Positions 22,923 through 32,540 of a DNA stretch of 64,000 nt are shown here, piece by piece. Each line of letters starts with the position of its first letter. Position 1 is the stretch's first letter. The notes under the pieces are model-generated. The model was not told the origin of the DNA. It ran no database searches and was given only the letters and a program-made list of their open reading frames with translations. Origin of the DNA: Bacteroidales bacterium (GTDB lineage Bacteria > Bacteroidota > Bacteroidia > Bacteroidales > P3); NCBI GenBank assembly GCA_017480225.1, contig JAFVBB010000013.1, positions 1-64,000 on the forward strand, in the 5' to 3' direction. Made by a program: the position numbers and the translations under genes.

Positions 22923-24593
22923 ATGCACCTGTCAAAGAAAGCATTAACGATGGCTCTGTGCGCTGTGGCCGCCTTGGGCGCGAGCGCGCAGGGTATTATG
23001 GGCGGCCATGTCACCGGCAATGTGCAGCTGGAGGGGCAGATGAGCCGTGAGGACACCGCCATAGGCGCGGCCGACGTGCCGGAGCGGATGCTCATGAACG
23101 CCCGGGCCGACATACTCTACACCAACGGCGACTTCAGCGCCGGTCTGCGCTTCGAGGCCTACCAGAACCCGATGCTGGGCTTCGACGCGCAGTACAAGGG
23201 GCAGGGTCTGGCCAACTACTTTGTGGCCTACCGCACCAAGAGGCTGAGCGTAACGGCGGGCAACTTCTACGAGCAGTTCGGCTCCGGGTTGATACTGCGC
23301 GCCTACGAGGACCGCTACCTGGGGCTTGACAACTCGCTGCTGGGCCTCAACATCCAGTTCCGCCCGGTCGACGGCTTGACCATCAAGGCCCTGGCCGGAA
23401 AGCAGCGCATCTATTGGGGCTACGGCGAGGGGCTGGTGCGCGGTGCCGACGCCGAGGCCGACCTCAACGCCCTGATCAGGCCTCTGTCTGACAGCCCGCT
23501 GCACTTGACGGTGGGCGCGGGCTTCGTGTCGAAATACGAGGCTGACGAGACCATACTGTCGCCCGCCGACCCCGAGCAGAGGCTCAACCTGCCGCTCAAT
23601 GTCGGCGCGGCCGCCTTCAGGCTCAACGCCGACTACGGCAACTGGACGCTGCAGGGCGAGTATGCCCGCAAGGGGCAGGACCCGACCGTCATGAACGGCT
23701 ACATTTACCGTCCGGGCGAGGCCATGACGCTCAACATGGCCTATGCCGTGAGTGGCTTTAGCGCCAGCCTGCAGGCCAAGCATGTGGACAACATGGCCTT
23801 CAAGTCGAGTCGCAACCAGAGCGGCGAGATGCTGTACATCAACTATGTGCCTGCCATCAACAAGCAGCACAGCTATGCCTCGCTCACGATGTATCCCTAC
23901 GCCACGCAGGACATCGGCGAGAACGGACTTCAGGCCGAGGTCACATACAGGCTGAAGAAAGGCTCGAAGCTTGGCGGCAAGTATGGCACCGACCTGCGCC
24001 TCAACGGCAGTTACATCATGGGGCTCGACACCACGGTGGTGGGGGGTGCCGGCACTGACGGCTACACGGCCCCGTGGTTCCGCCCGGGCGAGAAGTATTT
24101 CACCGAAGTGTCGCTCGAGGTGGAGCGCAAGTTCAACAAGGCGCTGCGCCTCACTGCCACCTATGCATACCAGGAGTTCAACCCGGTGGTTGAGGGTCAC
24201 ACCTCCGACCTCTACCACAACCACATGCTCATTGGCGACCTGCATTGGCGCGTCAGCAAGCGCCACTCGCTGCACTTCAAGGCCGAGTGGCTGGGCAGCG
24301 ACAGCCGCTACGACCCGGCCGAGGGCCACACCGACCGCCGCGCTGGTGACTGGCTGATGGGTTTTGTGGAGTGGAGCATCGGCACGCATTGGTTCGTCTC
24401 GGCCAGCGACCAGTATGCCTACAACGACGGCGTGGGCAACTATCCTGCGGTCTCGGTGGGCTACACTGCCGGGGCCACGCGCTTCCAGCTGGGCTACGGC
24501 AAGCAGCGCGAGGGCTTGCTCTGCGTGGGCGGTGTGTGCCGCCAGGTGCCTGCCAGCAACGGCTTGACCTTCAGTCTTACAACCAGTTTTTAG
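22923..24593 (+). CDS. DUF6029-family outer-membrane porin-like protein
   Basis: 556 residues. The signal peptide ends near GASAQG. The mature chain alternates polar and aromatic residues as in a large beta-barrel, with strands such as GLRFEAYQNPML, LSVTAGNFYEQFGSG and LRLTATYAYQEF. It ends in a terminal Phe (TFSLTTSF), the usual barrel-assembly signal. DUF6029 proteins are found beside Omp28 in Bacteroidales and appear to act together. Substrate unknown. Confidence 0.88.
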   Translation: MHLSKKALTMALCAVAALGASAQGIMGGHVTGNVQLEGQMSREDTAIGAADVPERMLMNARADILYTNGDFSAGLRFEAYQNPMLGFDAQYKGQGLANYFVAYRTKRLSVTAGNFYEQFGSGLILRAYEDRYLGLDNSLLGLNIQFRPVDGLTIKALAGKQRIYWGYGEGLVRGADAEADLNALIRPLSDSPLHLTVGAGFVSKYEADETILSPADPEQRLNLPLNVGAAAFRLNADYGNWTLQGEYARKGQDPTVMNGYIYRPGEAMTLNMAYAVSGFSASLQAKHVDNMAFKSSRNQSGEMLYINYVPAINKQHSYASLTMYPYATQDIGENGLQAEVTYRLKKGSKLGGKYGTDLRLNGSYIMGLDTTVVGGAGTDGYTAPWFRPGEKYFTEVSLEVERKFNKALRLTATYAYQEFNPVVEGHTSDLYHNHMLIGDLHWRVSKRHSLHFKAEWLGSDSRYDPAEGHTDRRAGDWLMGFVEWSIGTHWFVSASDQYAYNDGVGNYPAVSVGYTAGATRFQLGYGKQREGLLCVGGVCRQVPASNGLTFSLTTSF

Positions 24594-24622
24594 CATACCA
24601 TTACAATCAATACTGACAAGCA

Positions 24623-25471
24623 ATGAAAAAGAACGCAATGGTGCTGGCGGCCGCGGCCATGCTCTTCGCCGCCTGCGACAAGATAGCCGAAGGCGAGTAC
24701 ACCACCTTTGCCGGAATCAGCGCCACGTGGAGCGAGGGGCCTGCCCTGCAGGCCACGCAGCGAGCCTACGTGGAGAAATACACAGGCCCTTCGTGCATCA
24801 ACTGCCCATTGGCCGACGTGACCATTGAGAATGCCCACGAGAGCCTCGGCGAAAGCTTGGTGGCTGTGAGCATCAACCACTGGGAGGGCATGGGAATGCC
24901 CTTCGCCGGGCAGCCCGACATGCGCACCGACGACGGCACGGCGTGGGACAAGTACTTCGGTGTGTCGTCGCTGCCGTCGGCCTACATCAACCGCAACACC
25001 GAGAAGCGCTACCGCTCGTCGATGGAGGACATACTGGCCGGGCTGCAGAGCGCGGTGGGCGAGCAGCCCTCGGTTGCCCTCGAGGTGAGCGCTGAGCAGG
25101 GAGCCGGCGGCGGCATCGCCGTGGTGGCCGACATTCAGTTCGAGAAGGCTGTGGCAGGCCAGCTCACACTGACGCTGGCGCTGATAGAGGACTCGCTGCG
25201 CTACAAGCAGCTCACGCCCGACAACGGCGTGGTCGACGACTACGTGCACAACCACATGCTGCGCGACGTGATGACCGACCTCTGGGGCGCCGACGTGGAT
25301 GCCGAGGGCAGGGCCGGTGAGCGGCGCCGCGCCGTGTTCAGCGAATACAACGTCAAGAATGCCGACATCAAGCTGGAGAACTGCCACGTGGTGGCCTTCG
25401 TCAGCGAGCGCGGAAGCAAGCGAGTGCTCAACTCGGCACAATGCACCATCACCCTGGCCGCCGCTGAATGA
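24623..25471 (+). CDS. Omp28-related lipoprotein
   Basis: 282 residues. The lipobox is MLFAACDK with Cys18. The region VEKYTGPSCINCPLADV holds a CxxC pair in a thioredoxin-like fold, typical of the Omp28 family of surface or outer-membrane lipoproteins. The C-terminal half is beta-rich. It starts 29 bases after the porin-like gene and its last codons overlap the ATG of the MATE gene (ATGA), so the run is one operon. Confidence 0.92.
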   Translation: MKKNAMVLAAAAMLFAACDKIAEGEYTTFAGISATWSEGPALQATQRAYVEKYTGPSCINCPLADVTIENAHESLGESLVAVSINHWEGMGMPFAGQPDMRTDDGTAWDKYFGVSSLPSAYINRNTEKRYRSSMEDILAGLQSAVGEQPSVALEVSAEQGAGGGIAVVADIQFEKAVAGQLTLTLALIEDSLRYKQLTPDNGVVDDYVHNHMLRDVMTDLWGADVDAEGRAGERRRAVFSEYNVKNADIKLENCHVVAFVSERGSKRVLNSAQCTITLAAAE

Positions 25472-26814
25472 ACCGCCGCGTACTGAAGCTGGCTTTGCCT
25501 AACATTGTGACCAACGTCACCGTGCCCCTGCTGGGCATGGTCGACATGGCGATAGTGGGCCATCTTTCGTCGGCGCATATAGGCGCAATCACCATAGGCG
25601 CGTCGATATTCAACCTAATATACTGGAATTTCGGCTTCCTGCGCATGGGCACGAGTGGTTTCACAGCGCAGGCCTACGGTGCTGGCCGGTGGAGCGAGGC
25701 ACTGGCCACCCTTGTGCGCGCGCTGGCTATAGCATTCTTGATTGCCCTGCTGCTCAATGCCTTGCAGTGGCCAATCTCGCGTCTTGTGCCAGTAATATTC
25801 AAGGGCAGCGGACAGGTGATAGGCATGGCGCTGACCTATTTCTTCGTGCGCATATGGGCGGCACCGGCCACCCTGGGGCTGTATGCCATAAAGGGGTGGT
25901 TTATCGGTATGCAGGATTCGCGCACTCCGATGTGGATTGCCATCGCCCTCAACTGTGTCAACATTGCGTGCTCGCTGCTGTTTGTACTTGTGCTGCGGTG
26001 GGACATTGCCGGTGTGGCCTTGGGCACGGTGGTGGCTCAGTATAGCGGTCTTCTATTGGGTGTGCTCTCCCTTCGCCGCCGAATGCGCATCGACCCGCAC
26101 TTGTCGGCAATGCGCGTCGACATGGATTTTGTGAGGCGGTCGTTGCGGTGGAGCGAGATGCGACTGTTCTTCAAGGTCAACGGCGACATCTTTCTGCGCA
26201 CAGTGTGCCTGGCAACGGTGTTTACGTTCATCACCGCCGCCAGCGGACGTATTGGCGACTTGGAACTTGAGGTCGACGCGCTGCTGCTCCAGTTCTTCAC
26301 CCTTTTCAGCTACATCATGGATGGTTTTGCTTATGCGGGCGAGAGTCTCGTGGGGCGTTACATAGGTGCCCGCGACGAGTCGAGCCTGCGCAAGTCGGTG
26401 AGGCTGCTGCTGGTGTGGGGGCTGGCGTTGACTGCGGCTTTCACCTTGCTCTATGCGCTTTTCAGCACACAGTTTCTGCGTGTCTTCACCTCTGACGCAG
26501 GCCTTGTGGAGTCGGCAGGCAGCTATATTGGCTGGGTGCTGGCCATTCCTGCCTGTGGTTTTGCCGCTTTCTTGCTCGACGGCGTCTTTGTGGGAGCCAC
26601 GGCCTCGCGTACCATGCGCAACTCCATGTTTGTTGCCACGGCCGCTTTCTTTGCGGTGTACTTCGGTTTGAAGGCAGTACTTGCGTGGCAGGGGGCACTC
26701 GACGCAAGGATGTGGAACAACACGCTTTGGCTTGCTTTCATGGTCTACCTTGTGTTGCGCGGAGTGCTGCAGGGAGTCAAGATAAAGAGTGACATATATA
26801 CGCGTGCGGAGTGA
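25468..26814 (+). CDS. MATE-family efflux transporter
   Basis: 448 residues, about 12 membrane helices. It shows the internal pseudo-repeat of MATE proteins: VDMAIVGHLS near the N-terminus, LRMGTSGFTAQAYGA, and a second half with MDGFAYAGESLVGRYIGA. These pumps export cationic compounds by coupling to Na or H. The start ATG overlaps the Omp28 stop and its stop overlaps the patatin GTG start. Confidence 0.95.
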   Translation: MNRRVLKLALPNIVTNVTVPLLGMVDMAIVGHLSSAHIGAITIGASIFNLIYWNFGFLRMGTSGFTAQAYGAGRWSEALATLVRALAIAFLIALLLNALQWPISRLVPVIFKGSGQVIGMALTYFFVRIWAAPATLGLYAIKGWFIGMQDSRTPMWIAIALNCVNIACSLLFVLVLRWDIAGVALGTVVAQYSGLLLGVLSLRRRMRIDPHLSAMRVDMDFVRRSLRWSEMRLFFKVNGDIFLRTVCLATVFTFITAASGRIGDLELEVDALLLQFFTLFSYIMDGFAYAGESLVGRYIGARDESSLRKSVRLLLVWGLALTAAFTLLYALFSTQFLRVFTSDAGLVESAGSYIGWVLAIPACGFAAFLLDGVFVGATASRTMRNSMFVATAAFFAVYFGLKAVLAWQGALDARMWNNTLWLAFMVYLVLRGVLQGVKIKSDIYTRAE

Positions 26815-28805
26815 AGAGATTGTCTGCCATACTGCTGTTGGTGTTTGCTTTTGTCATTGTGTCAGCTCAGCCTGCCGACCGCCCGACCGTGGCGGTGGTG
26901 TTGAGTGGCGGCGGCGCAAAGGGCGTGGCGCATATTGGCGCGCTGCGCGCAATAGAGCAGGCAGGCTTGCCCATAGATATAATGACAGGCACCAGTATGG
27001 GCAGCCTCATTGGCGCTCTGTACAGCATAGGCTACACCACCGACCAACTTGACTCGCTGGTGCTGTCGCAGGACTGGCTGGCGCTGTTCACTGACCGCCC
27101 TGACCCGGGCTCGCTGACATTGCAGCAACGGCAGGAGCAGAACACCTATGCTTTGATCAGAGGTATTGACACGGAGCGCGCGCAGCGTGGCGGCGCCATA
27201 CGCGGACGCAACCTGATGCGACTATTCAACTCGTTGTGCCACGAATACAGCGGCACGATAGACTTCGACAGCCTTCCGATACGCTATGCCTGTGTAGCCA
27301 CCGACATTGTGACTAACACCGAGGTCGACTTCCGTCATGGCGTGTTGGTGCAGGCCATGCGTGCTTCCATGGCCATACCGGGGGCGTTCACACCGGTGCG
27401 TCTGGGTGACAGTGTGCTGGTGGACGGGGGGCTGAAGAACAACTATCCTGCCGACTTGGCCAAGGCCATGGGAGCAGACATCATCATCGGCGTCAGCGTA
27501 CAGGCTCCGTCGATAACAGCCGACCAAATTACCGATGCCGCGTCGGTGCTGAACCAGATAGTGAATATCAATTGCAGGAACAAGTTTGATGAGAATGTGG
27601 CCATATCCGATGTTTTCATACGTGTTGATGTGCAGGGCTTCTCGTCGGCAAGCTATTCTGCCGCTTCCACCGACTCGCTCATACATCGTGGCATGGAGGC
27701 CGCCATGGCTCATTGGGACGAATTGCTCTACTTGCGTCGCAAGGTTGGCCTCGACAGTGTGACAACGCGCAGGGCTTCGGTGCAACCTCTGCGGCAGGAG
27801 CCGGAAGCTGCTATGGTCAACCAGTTTCCCAAAGTGCCGGTGCTGAGCGTTGGATTTCGCTTCGACACCGAGGAACATGGCGCGTTGACGCTCGACGGCA
27901 AGTTGCCGCTTGGCACAAGGCTGCCGTCTTGCCTGCAAGCCACTGTGAGGCTGGGCAACAAGGTGATGGCGCGTGCCGCCCTGTCGTCATTGACCAGGGT
28001 GCGTGGCCTCAATCCCACACTGGCCTACACCTATGTCAACAACGACCTCGACATTTATTCTTCCGGCACACGGGCCTACAATGTGCGTTACCGTACCCAT
28101 ACCGTCGACCTCACTCCTCTTGACCTGCATCTGCGTCGTTACGACCTCCGCGTGGGGGTTAGGTGGGACTATTTCGACTTCTTCGGCCATCTGCTTGCTT
28201 CCGGCGGCACAATACAGCCGCCCTCGGATGGGCAGTACCTTACACTCTATGCCGCCTCCGACCTCAACACTGAGGACAACTGGTATTTCCCCACTCGCGG
28301 AACACGCTTCCACGCAGCCTACAGCTACCATGCCGCCAACCTTTTCGGCGTGGGCTTGAACGACGTGTCCATGCATTGGCGAGTCAACCTGCCATTCGGA
28401 GAACATTGGACACTGCAGCCGATGGTCTATGGCAGGGCTGTGCTTTCTGCCGACGTCCCCCTTGTCTACCGCAATGTTGTCGGGGGCGAATGGATCGGCC
28501 ACAGGGTAGACCAGCAGCTGCCCATGGCTGGGGTGGGTCAGGTGGAGCTTGTCGGCAATTATTTTCTGGCCGCGCAGCTGCAGTTGCAGTGCCATCTGGT
28601 TGGCAGCCACTATGTGCTGCTTCGTGGTGTTGCGGCTGTGGGTGCCGATGCGACAGCCGACCTTGTCAACTCTCCTTCCTCAATCTTCGGTCTGCAGGGA
28701 GGCTACAGCTACAACACCTTTTTCGGCCCGCTTGGTGTGCGCATGGGCTACTCCAGCCGCACCCGCAGCCTCAACTTCTTCATCAATATTGGCCACCAAT
28801 TCTGA
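26811..28805 (+). CDS. Patatin-like phospholipase with C-terminal outer-membrane domain
   Basis: 664 residues from a GTG overlapping the preceding TGA. After a signal peptide, the patatin domain shows GGGAKGVAHIG (oxyanion loop), Ser62 in GTSMGS and Asp205 in LVDGG, the Ser-Asp dyad. From about residue 340 the chain is BamA-like: a short POTRA-like piece, then barrel-type strands such as LRVGVRWDYFDFFGH, ending NFFINIGHQF. The layout matches PlpD-type autotransporters. It is co-transcribed with the MATE gene and the two glycosyltransferases follow. Confidence 0.93.
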   Translation: MKRLSAILLLVFAFVIVSAQPADRPTVAVVLSGGGAKGVAHIGALRAIEQAGLPIDIMTGTSMGSLIGALYSIGYTTDQLDSLVLSQDWLALFTDRPDPGSLTLQQRQEQNTYALIRGIDTERAQRGGAIRGRNLMRLFNSLCHEYSGTIDFDSLPIRYACVATDIVTNTEVDFRHGVLVQAMRASMAIPGAFTPVRLGDSVLVDGGLKNNYPADLAKAMGADIIIGVSVQAPSITADQITDAASVLNQIVNINCRNKFDENVAISDVFIRVDVQGFSSASYSAASTDSLIHRGMEAAMAHWDELLYLRRKVGLDSVTTRRASVQPLRQEPEAAMVNQFPKVPVLSVGFRFDTEEHGALTLDGKLPLGTRLPSCLQATVRLGNKVMARAALSSLTRVRGLNPTLAYTYVNNDLDIYSSGTRAYNVRYRTHTVDLTPLDLHLRRYDLRVGVRWDYFDFFGHLLASGGTIQPPSDGQYLTLYAASDLNTEDNWYFPTRGTRFHAAYSYHAANLFGVGLNDVSMHWRVNLPFGEHWTLQPMVYGRAVLSADVPLVYRNVVGGEWIGHRVDQQLPMAGVGQVELVGNYFLAAQLQLQCHLVGSHYVLLRGVAAVGADATADLVNSPSSIFGLQGGYSYNTFFGPLGVRMGYSSRTRSLNFFINIGHQF

Positions 28806-28811
28806 CTATCT

Positions 28812-29513
28812 ATGCCCCCTCTTCATGTGATAATGCCGGTTAAGGATTCGCCAGTTACCACCGTCGAGGCCATCGAGGCCTTGCTGTCATCTCCCGGCAT
28901 CGACCTCACTGTTTACAACGACTTCAGCACACAGGAGAACACCGCCATGCTTGCGGACATGGCCGCCGGGCGCGGTTTCGAGCTCCACAACTGGGCCGAC
29001 CACACCGACCACCCTTCGCCCAATTACCGCCTGACGCTTATCGATGCCCAGCGCCGCGCTTTGTCCGACGGCGCTCATTTGGTCATCGTGGAAAGCGACG
29101 TCACAGTGTCACCCGGCACGCTTGGCCTCATGGCCAGTGCAGTGAGGCCAGGAGTGGGCATGGTGGCGGCCGTCACCGTCGACGAGACTGGGAGCGTCAA
29201 CTTCCCATACCTTTATGCGTCACGCATGAGCGGCGGCACCGTGGCCACCACGCGCCGGTTGAGCTTCTGCTGCACGCTACTCAGCAATGAGTTGCTGCGG
29301 GCGTTTGATTTCAGCCAGCTCGACCCTTCTAAGCAGTGGTTTGATGTCGCCATCTCGCATCGGTCCAGGCAACTGGGTTTCACCAACCTGCTGCAGCTCG
29401 ACAATGCGGTGCTGCATCGCCCTCACTCATCGCGGCCATGGAAGAGGATGAAGTACACTTCGCCGTTGCGCTACTACATTCAAAAGATCTTTCAACGCCG
29501 CGACAGGATATGA
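28812..29513 (+). CDS. Family 2-like glycosyltransferase
   Basis: 233 residues, GT-A fold. The start shows HVIMPVKDSP and later VYNDFSTQEN. The nucleotide-sugar metal motif appears as VESD in HLVIVESDVTV rather than a plain DxD. It presumably adds sugars to a cell-surface glycan. The next glycosyltransferase starts in its stop codon (ATGA), so the pair is co-translated. Confidence 0.85.
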   Translation: MPPLHVIMPVKDSPVTTVEAIEALLSSPGIDLTVYNDFSTQENTAMLADMAAGRGFELHNWADHTDHPSPNYRLTLIDAQRRALSDGAHLVIVESDVTVSPGTLGLMASAVRPGVGMVAAVTVDETGSVNFPYLYASRMSGGTVATTRRLSFCCTLLSNELLRAFDFSQLDPSKQWFDVAISHRSRQLGFTNLLQLDNAVLHRPHSSRPWKRMKYTSPLRYYIQKIFQRRDRI

Positions 29514-30226
29514 AGGTCTACAGTCTGCTCGTTGTGAAGGATGAGGCCGACGTGGTGCCTCTCTCCGTTGCCGACGCGCTTCGCTGGAGCGACAAGGTGA
29601 TTGTGGTCGACAACGGCAGCACCGACGGCACGTGGGAGGCCTTGCAGGCCATGGCTGCGGCCGAGCCGCGGCTGGTGCTCTTCATGCGTTTTGAGGGGCC
29701 GTTCCACATTGGTCTGCGGGCAAAGGCTTTCCGGGCGTTCCGCCACGAGATGCGGCTGGGCGACTGGTGGTGCGTCAGGCTCGATGCCGACGAGTTCTAC
29801 CCTGGCGACGTCCGCTCTTTCTTGCGCCGTGTGCCGTGGTGGTGCCGCACGGTGAAGAAGCAGAGCACCGACTACGTGATTACGCACGAGGATTTGGCCG
29901 AGGGGCTGGTGACCGGCGATTTCGCCACCGACCGCATCCGCCTTCGCTACGCTTTGCCGCAGAAGCGCGCCGAGCGCCGTTTCATGCGCCATTCGCCGCT
30001 GCTGGTTTGGCTGGCACGCTGGCGCTACCCTCATCCTTGGGGGCTGGTGGCAAAGGAGCGCATCGGTGTGGAGCACTATCAGTACCGCTCTGTCGCTCAG
30101 ATGCAGCGCCGTCATGCCAACCGCCGAAAGGCCAAGGCCGACGGCTGCGGCTCTTTCTCGCACGAGACGGGCAGCGACTGGCGTGTCTACTTGCGCGGCC
30201 GCGACGAATGCGTCAAGGTGAGGTAA
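29510..30226 (+). CDS. Family 2-like glycosyltransferase
   Basis: 238 residues from the ATG within the previous stop; the longer in-frame start would overlap by over 70 bases. IVVDNGSTDGTW marks the GT-A nucleotide-binding region and VRLDADEFYPGD contains a DxD metal motif. Rich in Arg and Trp near the C-terminus (FMRHSPLLVWLARWRYPH), suggesting membrane contact. Acceptor unknown. A terminator follows. Confidence 0.87.
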   Translation: MKVYSLLVVKDEADVVPLSVADALRWSDKVIVVDNGSTDGTWEALQAMAAAEPRLVLFMRFEGPFHIGLRAKAFRAFRHEMRLGDWWCVRLDADEFYPGDVRSFLRRVPWWCRTVKKQSTDYVITHEDLAEGLVTGDFATDRIRLRYALPQKRAERRFMRHSPLLVWLARWRYPHPWGLVAKERIGVEHYQYRSVAQMQRRHANRRKAKADGCGSFSHETGSDWRVYLRGRDECVKVR

Positions 30227-30236
30227 CTGGCATAAA

Positions 30237-30270
30237 CCGAAAGGAACACCCCATCGAGTGTTCCTTTCGG
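30237..30270. terminator. Bidirectional terminator between glycosyltransferases and tRNA-Met
   Basis: CCGAAAGGAACAC pairs perfectly with GTGTTCCTTTCGG around CCCATCGA. The plus side continues CTACTTTTTG; the minus side serves the tRNA. Confidence 0.85.
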
Positions 30271-30280
30271 CTACTTTTTG

Positions 30281-30354
30281 TAGCGGGAATCAGACTTGAA
30301 CTGATGACCTCCGGGTTATGAATCCAGCGCTCTAACCAGCTGAGCTATCCCGCC
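30281..30354 (-). tRNA. tRNA-Met (anticodon CAT, elongator type)
   Basis: 74 bases, cloverleaf: acceptor GGCGGGA/TCCCGCT (first pair G-T), D-arm GCTC..GAGC, anticodon loop TTCATAA, T-arm ATCAG/CTGAT around TTCAAGT. A tRNA-Ile2 with modified CAT cannot be excluded by eye. The closing pair of the anticodon stem looks like A-C, slightly unusual. No encoded CCA. Confidence 0.9.
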
Positions 30355-30388
30355 GCGCCTTGCCCTCTGCGGGCTTGAAAAGCGAGTG

Positions 30389-30420
30389 CAAAGATACTAC
30401 TTTTTCCACACACGGCCAAA
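30389..30420 (-). promoter_or_regulatory. Promoter of tRNA-Met
   Basis: On the minus strand TTTG, 20 bases, TATCTTTG, about 35 bases before the tRNA. Strong consensus match. The remaining bases to the anmK stop hold only a GC-rich inverted repeat near 30545. Confidence 0.82.
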
Positions 30421-30580
30421 TATTTTTTCAAAAAAGTGCACAAGGCGTTGTTTGATAGCGCATTATTTATTGTGCCTGGCTCTGCGCCGCATCGTCGCCG
30501 CATGGGGGTCTGCCGTGTTGCGCTTCTCTTTTTGCCTTGATTGGCGCCGCCTGTAGGCGGGGCGTGTTCGCAAAGTGTTG

Positions 30581-31636
30581 CTAATGTGCGTAGTGGCTTT
30601 TGCCAAAGAAGCCGCTGACCGACCCTCCAACGCTGTCTGCCCTTGCGCCGGTCACGCTGCGCAGTGTGTTCACGCGGCCGTTCAGCCTCATGTAGCCCAG
30701 CAGGGCAAAGACCAGCGCCTCCTTGTAGTCAACCGTAAGCCTGTCGGGCACCGTCAGCGCCACCCCCTCGGCCAGCGCTGCTATGCGCTCCACGAGTAAG
30801 GTGTTGTGCGCGCCCCCGCCGGTGGCCAGCATCGATGACGCTCCGGCTTCGTGCGCCGCGTGGGCTGTGCGCCTTGCTATGTGCTCCACCACCGTGCGCA
30901 GCGCGTCGGCCTCGGTCATGGGGTGGCTGGCCAGCAGCGGCGCGAATTCTGACTCGAACCATTCTCGCCCCAGCGTCTTCGGGGCAGGCTGGCGGTAGTA
31001 TTCCAGCCCTTCCAGCGCGGCCAGCAGGGCGGGGTCAACGCTGCCCCGGCGGGCTGTGGCGCCGTCGCGGTCGCAGTCTTGTCCCATTCTTGAAGCCAGC
31101 ATGTTGAGCGCCATGTTGCATGGGCAGATGTCGTAGGCCGTGCGGGTCTGCCTGCCGTGGCTGATGTTTGCTATGCCGCCAAGGTTCAGGCAGGCGTCGT
31201 ATTGGCCGAAGAACAGGGCGTCGCCTATGGGCACCAGCGGGGCTCCCTGCCCGCCCAGGGCCACGTCGAGCGTGCGGAATCCGCTCACCACCTGCAGCCC
31301 GCACTCGGCGGCAATGGCGTCGGGGTCGCCTATCTGTGTGGTGAGCCCGCGCTGCGGCAGGTGGAAGACAGTGTGCCCGTGCGAGGCCACGGCGCGGCAT
31401 TCCCTGCCTCCCAGGAAGTCTCTCACCATGCGGCCGTAGAGGTGCCCCAGCTCCACGTGCGTCAGCGCGTAGTCAAGCGCGCTCATGCCGGCGGCTTTGG
31501 CCAGCCGTCCGCGCCATTGCCGGCTGTATTCCACTGTCGTGGCGTCGACTATCTGCCAGCCGTTGTCGTCAATGCTGCACAGCGCCAGGTCGACGCCGTC
31601 GAGCGACGTCCCCGACATCAGTCCCAAGATGTTCAT
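30581..31636 (-). CDS. anmK: Anhydro-N-acetylmuramic acid kinase
   Basis: 351 residues. GLMSGTSLDGVDLAL at the N-terminus is the family signature of the actin-like ATP fold; NLGGIANIS and ATGGGAHN are the other nucleotide-binding loops. It phosphorylates anhydro-MurNAc from peptidoglycan turnover so it can be recycled. Its start lies 67 bases inside the end of the SGNH gene, an unusually long overlap that couples them. Confidence 0.95.
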   Translation of the reverse strand: MNILGLMSGTSLDGVDLALCSIDDNGWQIVDATTVEYSRQWRGRLAKAAGMSALDYALTHVELGHLYGRMVRDFLGGRECRAVASHGHTVFHLPQRGLTTQIGDPDAIAAECGLQVVSGFRTLDVALGGQGAPLVPIGDALFFGQYDACLNLGGIANISHGRQTRTAYDICPCNMALNMLASRMGQDCDRDGATARRGSVDPALLAALEGLEYYRQPAPKTLGREWFESEFAPLLASHPMTEADALRTVVEHIARRTAHAAHEAGASSMLATGGGAHNTLLVERIAALAEGVALTVPDRLTVDYKEALVFALLGYMRLNGRVNTLRSVTGARADSVGGSVSGFFGKSHYAH

Positions 31637-32540
31637 TTATCAATGCGGTCATTTGTTTGTCTATGATGGCCACTCCCTCCTGGTTCAGGTGCCCCTCGTC
31701 GTAGAAGTGCAGCGTGTCGTCCAGGCAGTCGCCGTCCAGCCTGTGGTGGGGGCCGAAGGTGGCCATGAGGCTGTCGAACGCGGCCAGGTTGGTGAGGCTT
31801 TCGGTGAGGGCGCGAGTGTCGGGCGTTGTCACCAGCATGTAGTCCACCCCCTTGCGCCGCAGGTAGCCCACCGTGCGCCGCAGCGCTCTCAGCTGCATGG
31901 GCAGCGGCCTGATGGTGTCGCTGGCGAAGGTCTGCGGCTGCCATCGCTCGGTGTCGCGCTCCACGTATCCGCCCGCCACGTAGCGGTTGCCGTGCACATC
32001 CTCCGGCGGGTCGCTGTAGTTGCGGTATTCGGCTGAGGTGGCGTTGTGCAGTGTGGCGTAGATGGCGGTGCAGAAAGTTCTCGCGTTGGGCTGGCGCAGC
32101 AGCAGCGGCAGGTTGTGCGCCGACGGCGGCGCGTTGCAGAGCCAGCCCAGCGTGGCCTCCACGCCGTCGTATTCTATTATGTCGGGGTGCACCTCTATCA
32201 CCACCAGCCTCGGCTCGAGGCGCCGCAGGTAGCGGTGCAGCAGCGCCTCGGTCTGCTGCGGTGTCTGGTTCGACGAGCCCAGGTTGAAGCAGCGCAGCCC
32301 CTCGGCGGCGAAGATCCTCGGGTCGAACGAGCGGTAGCAGTGCGACGAGCCTGCGAACAGCACGTCGACCGGCCCCGCAGTGTCGGCCTCGTGCGAGCGG
32401 CTGTAGGTGAAGTCCTGGTGCCCCAGGCGGTAGGTCACGTTGGCCAGCAGCCCCGTGCCGCCCAGCAGCCACGTGAGGAGGGTGACCGCCGCGGCCGCCA
32501 CGGCGAGGAAGAGCGCTGTATGGATCACGAACTTTCTCAA
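31569..32540 (-). CDS. SGNH-like (AlgJ/AlgX/DltD-type) membrane-linked protein
   Basis: 323 residues from a TTG that overlaps the MBOAT stop (TTGA). A membrane anchor covers residues ~5-38. LFAGSSHCYRSF gives the nucleophilic Ser65/66 region, and DEGHLNQEG near the C-terminus fits the Asp-x-x-His block. Such proteins pair with MBOAT acyltransferases to put acetyl groups on extracellular polysaccharide. The partner is the adjacent MBOAT gene. The alternative overlapping frame in this region lacks these motifs. Confidence 0.8.
   Translation of the reverse strand: MRKFVIHTALFLAVAAAAVTLLTWLLGGTGLLANVTYRLGHQDFTYSRSHEADTAGPVDVLFAGSSHCYRSFDPRIFAAEGLRCFNLGSSNQTPQQTEALLHRYLRRLEPRLVVIEVHPDIIEYDGVEATLGWLCNAPPSAHNLPLLLRQPNARTFCTAIYATLHNATSAEYRNYSDPPEDVHGNRYVAGGYVERDTERWQPQTFASDTIRPLPMQLRALRRTVGYLRRKGVDYMLVTTPDTRALTESLTNLAAFDSLMATFGPHHRLDGDCLDDTLHFYDEGHLNQEGVAIIDKQMTALINEHLGTDVGDVARRRRPGAVQH

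Noticed and set aside
31633-32472. Alternative frame of about 280 codons in the SGNH gene
   Set aside because: It lacks the GSSH and late His motifs and gives an Arg/Ala-rich chain; the chosen frame has a membrane anchor and the motifs.
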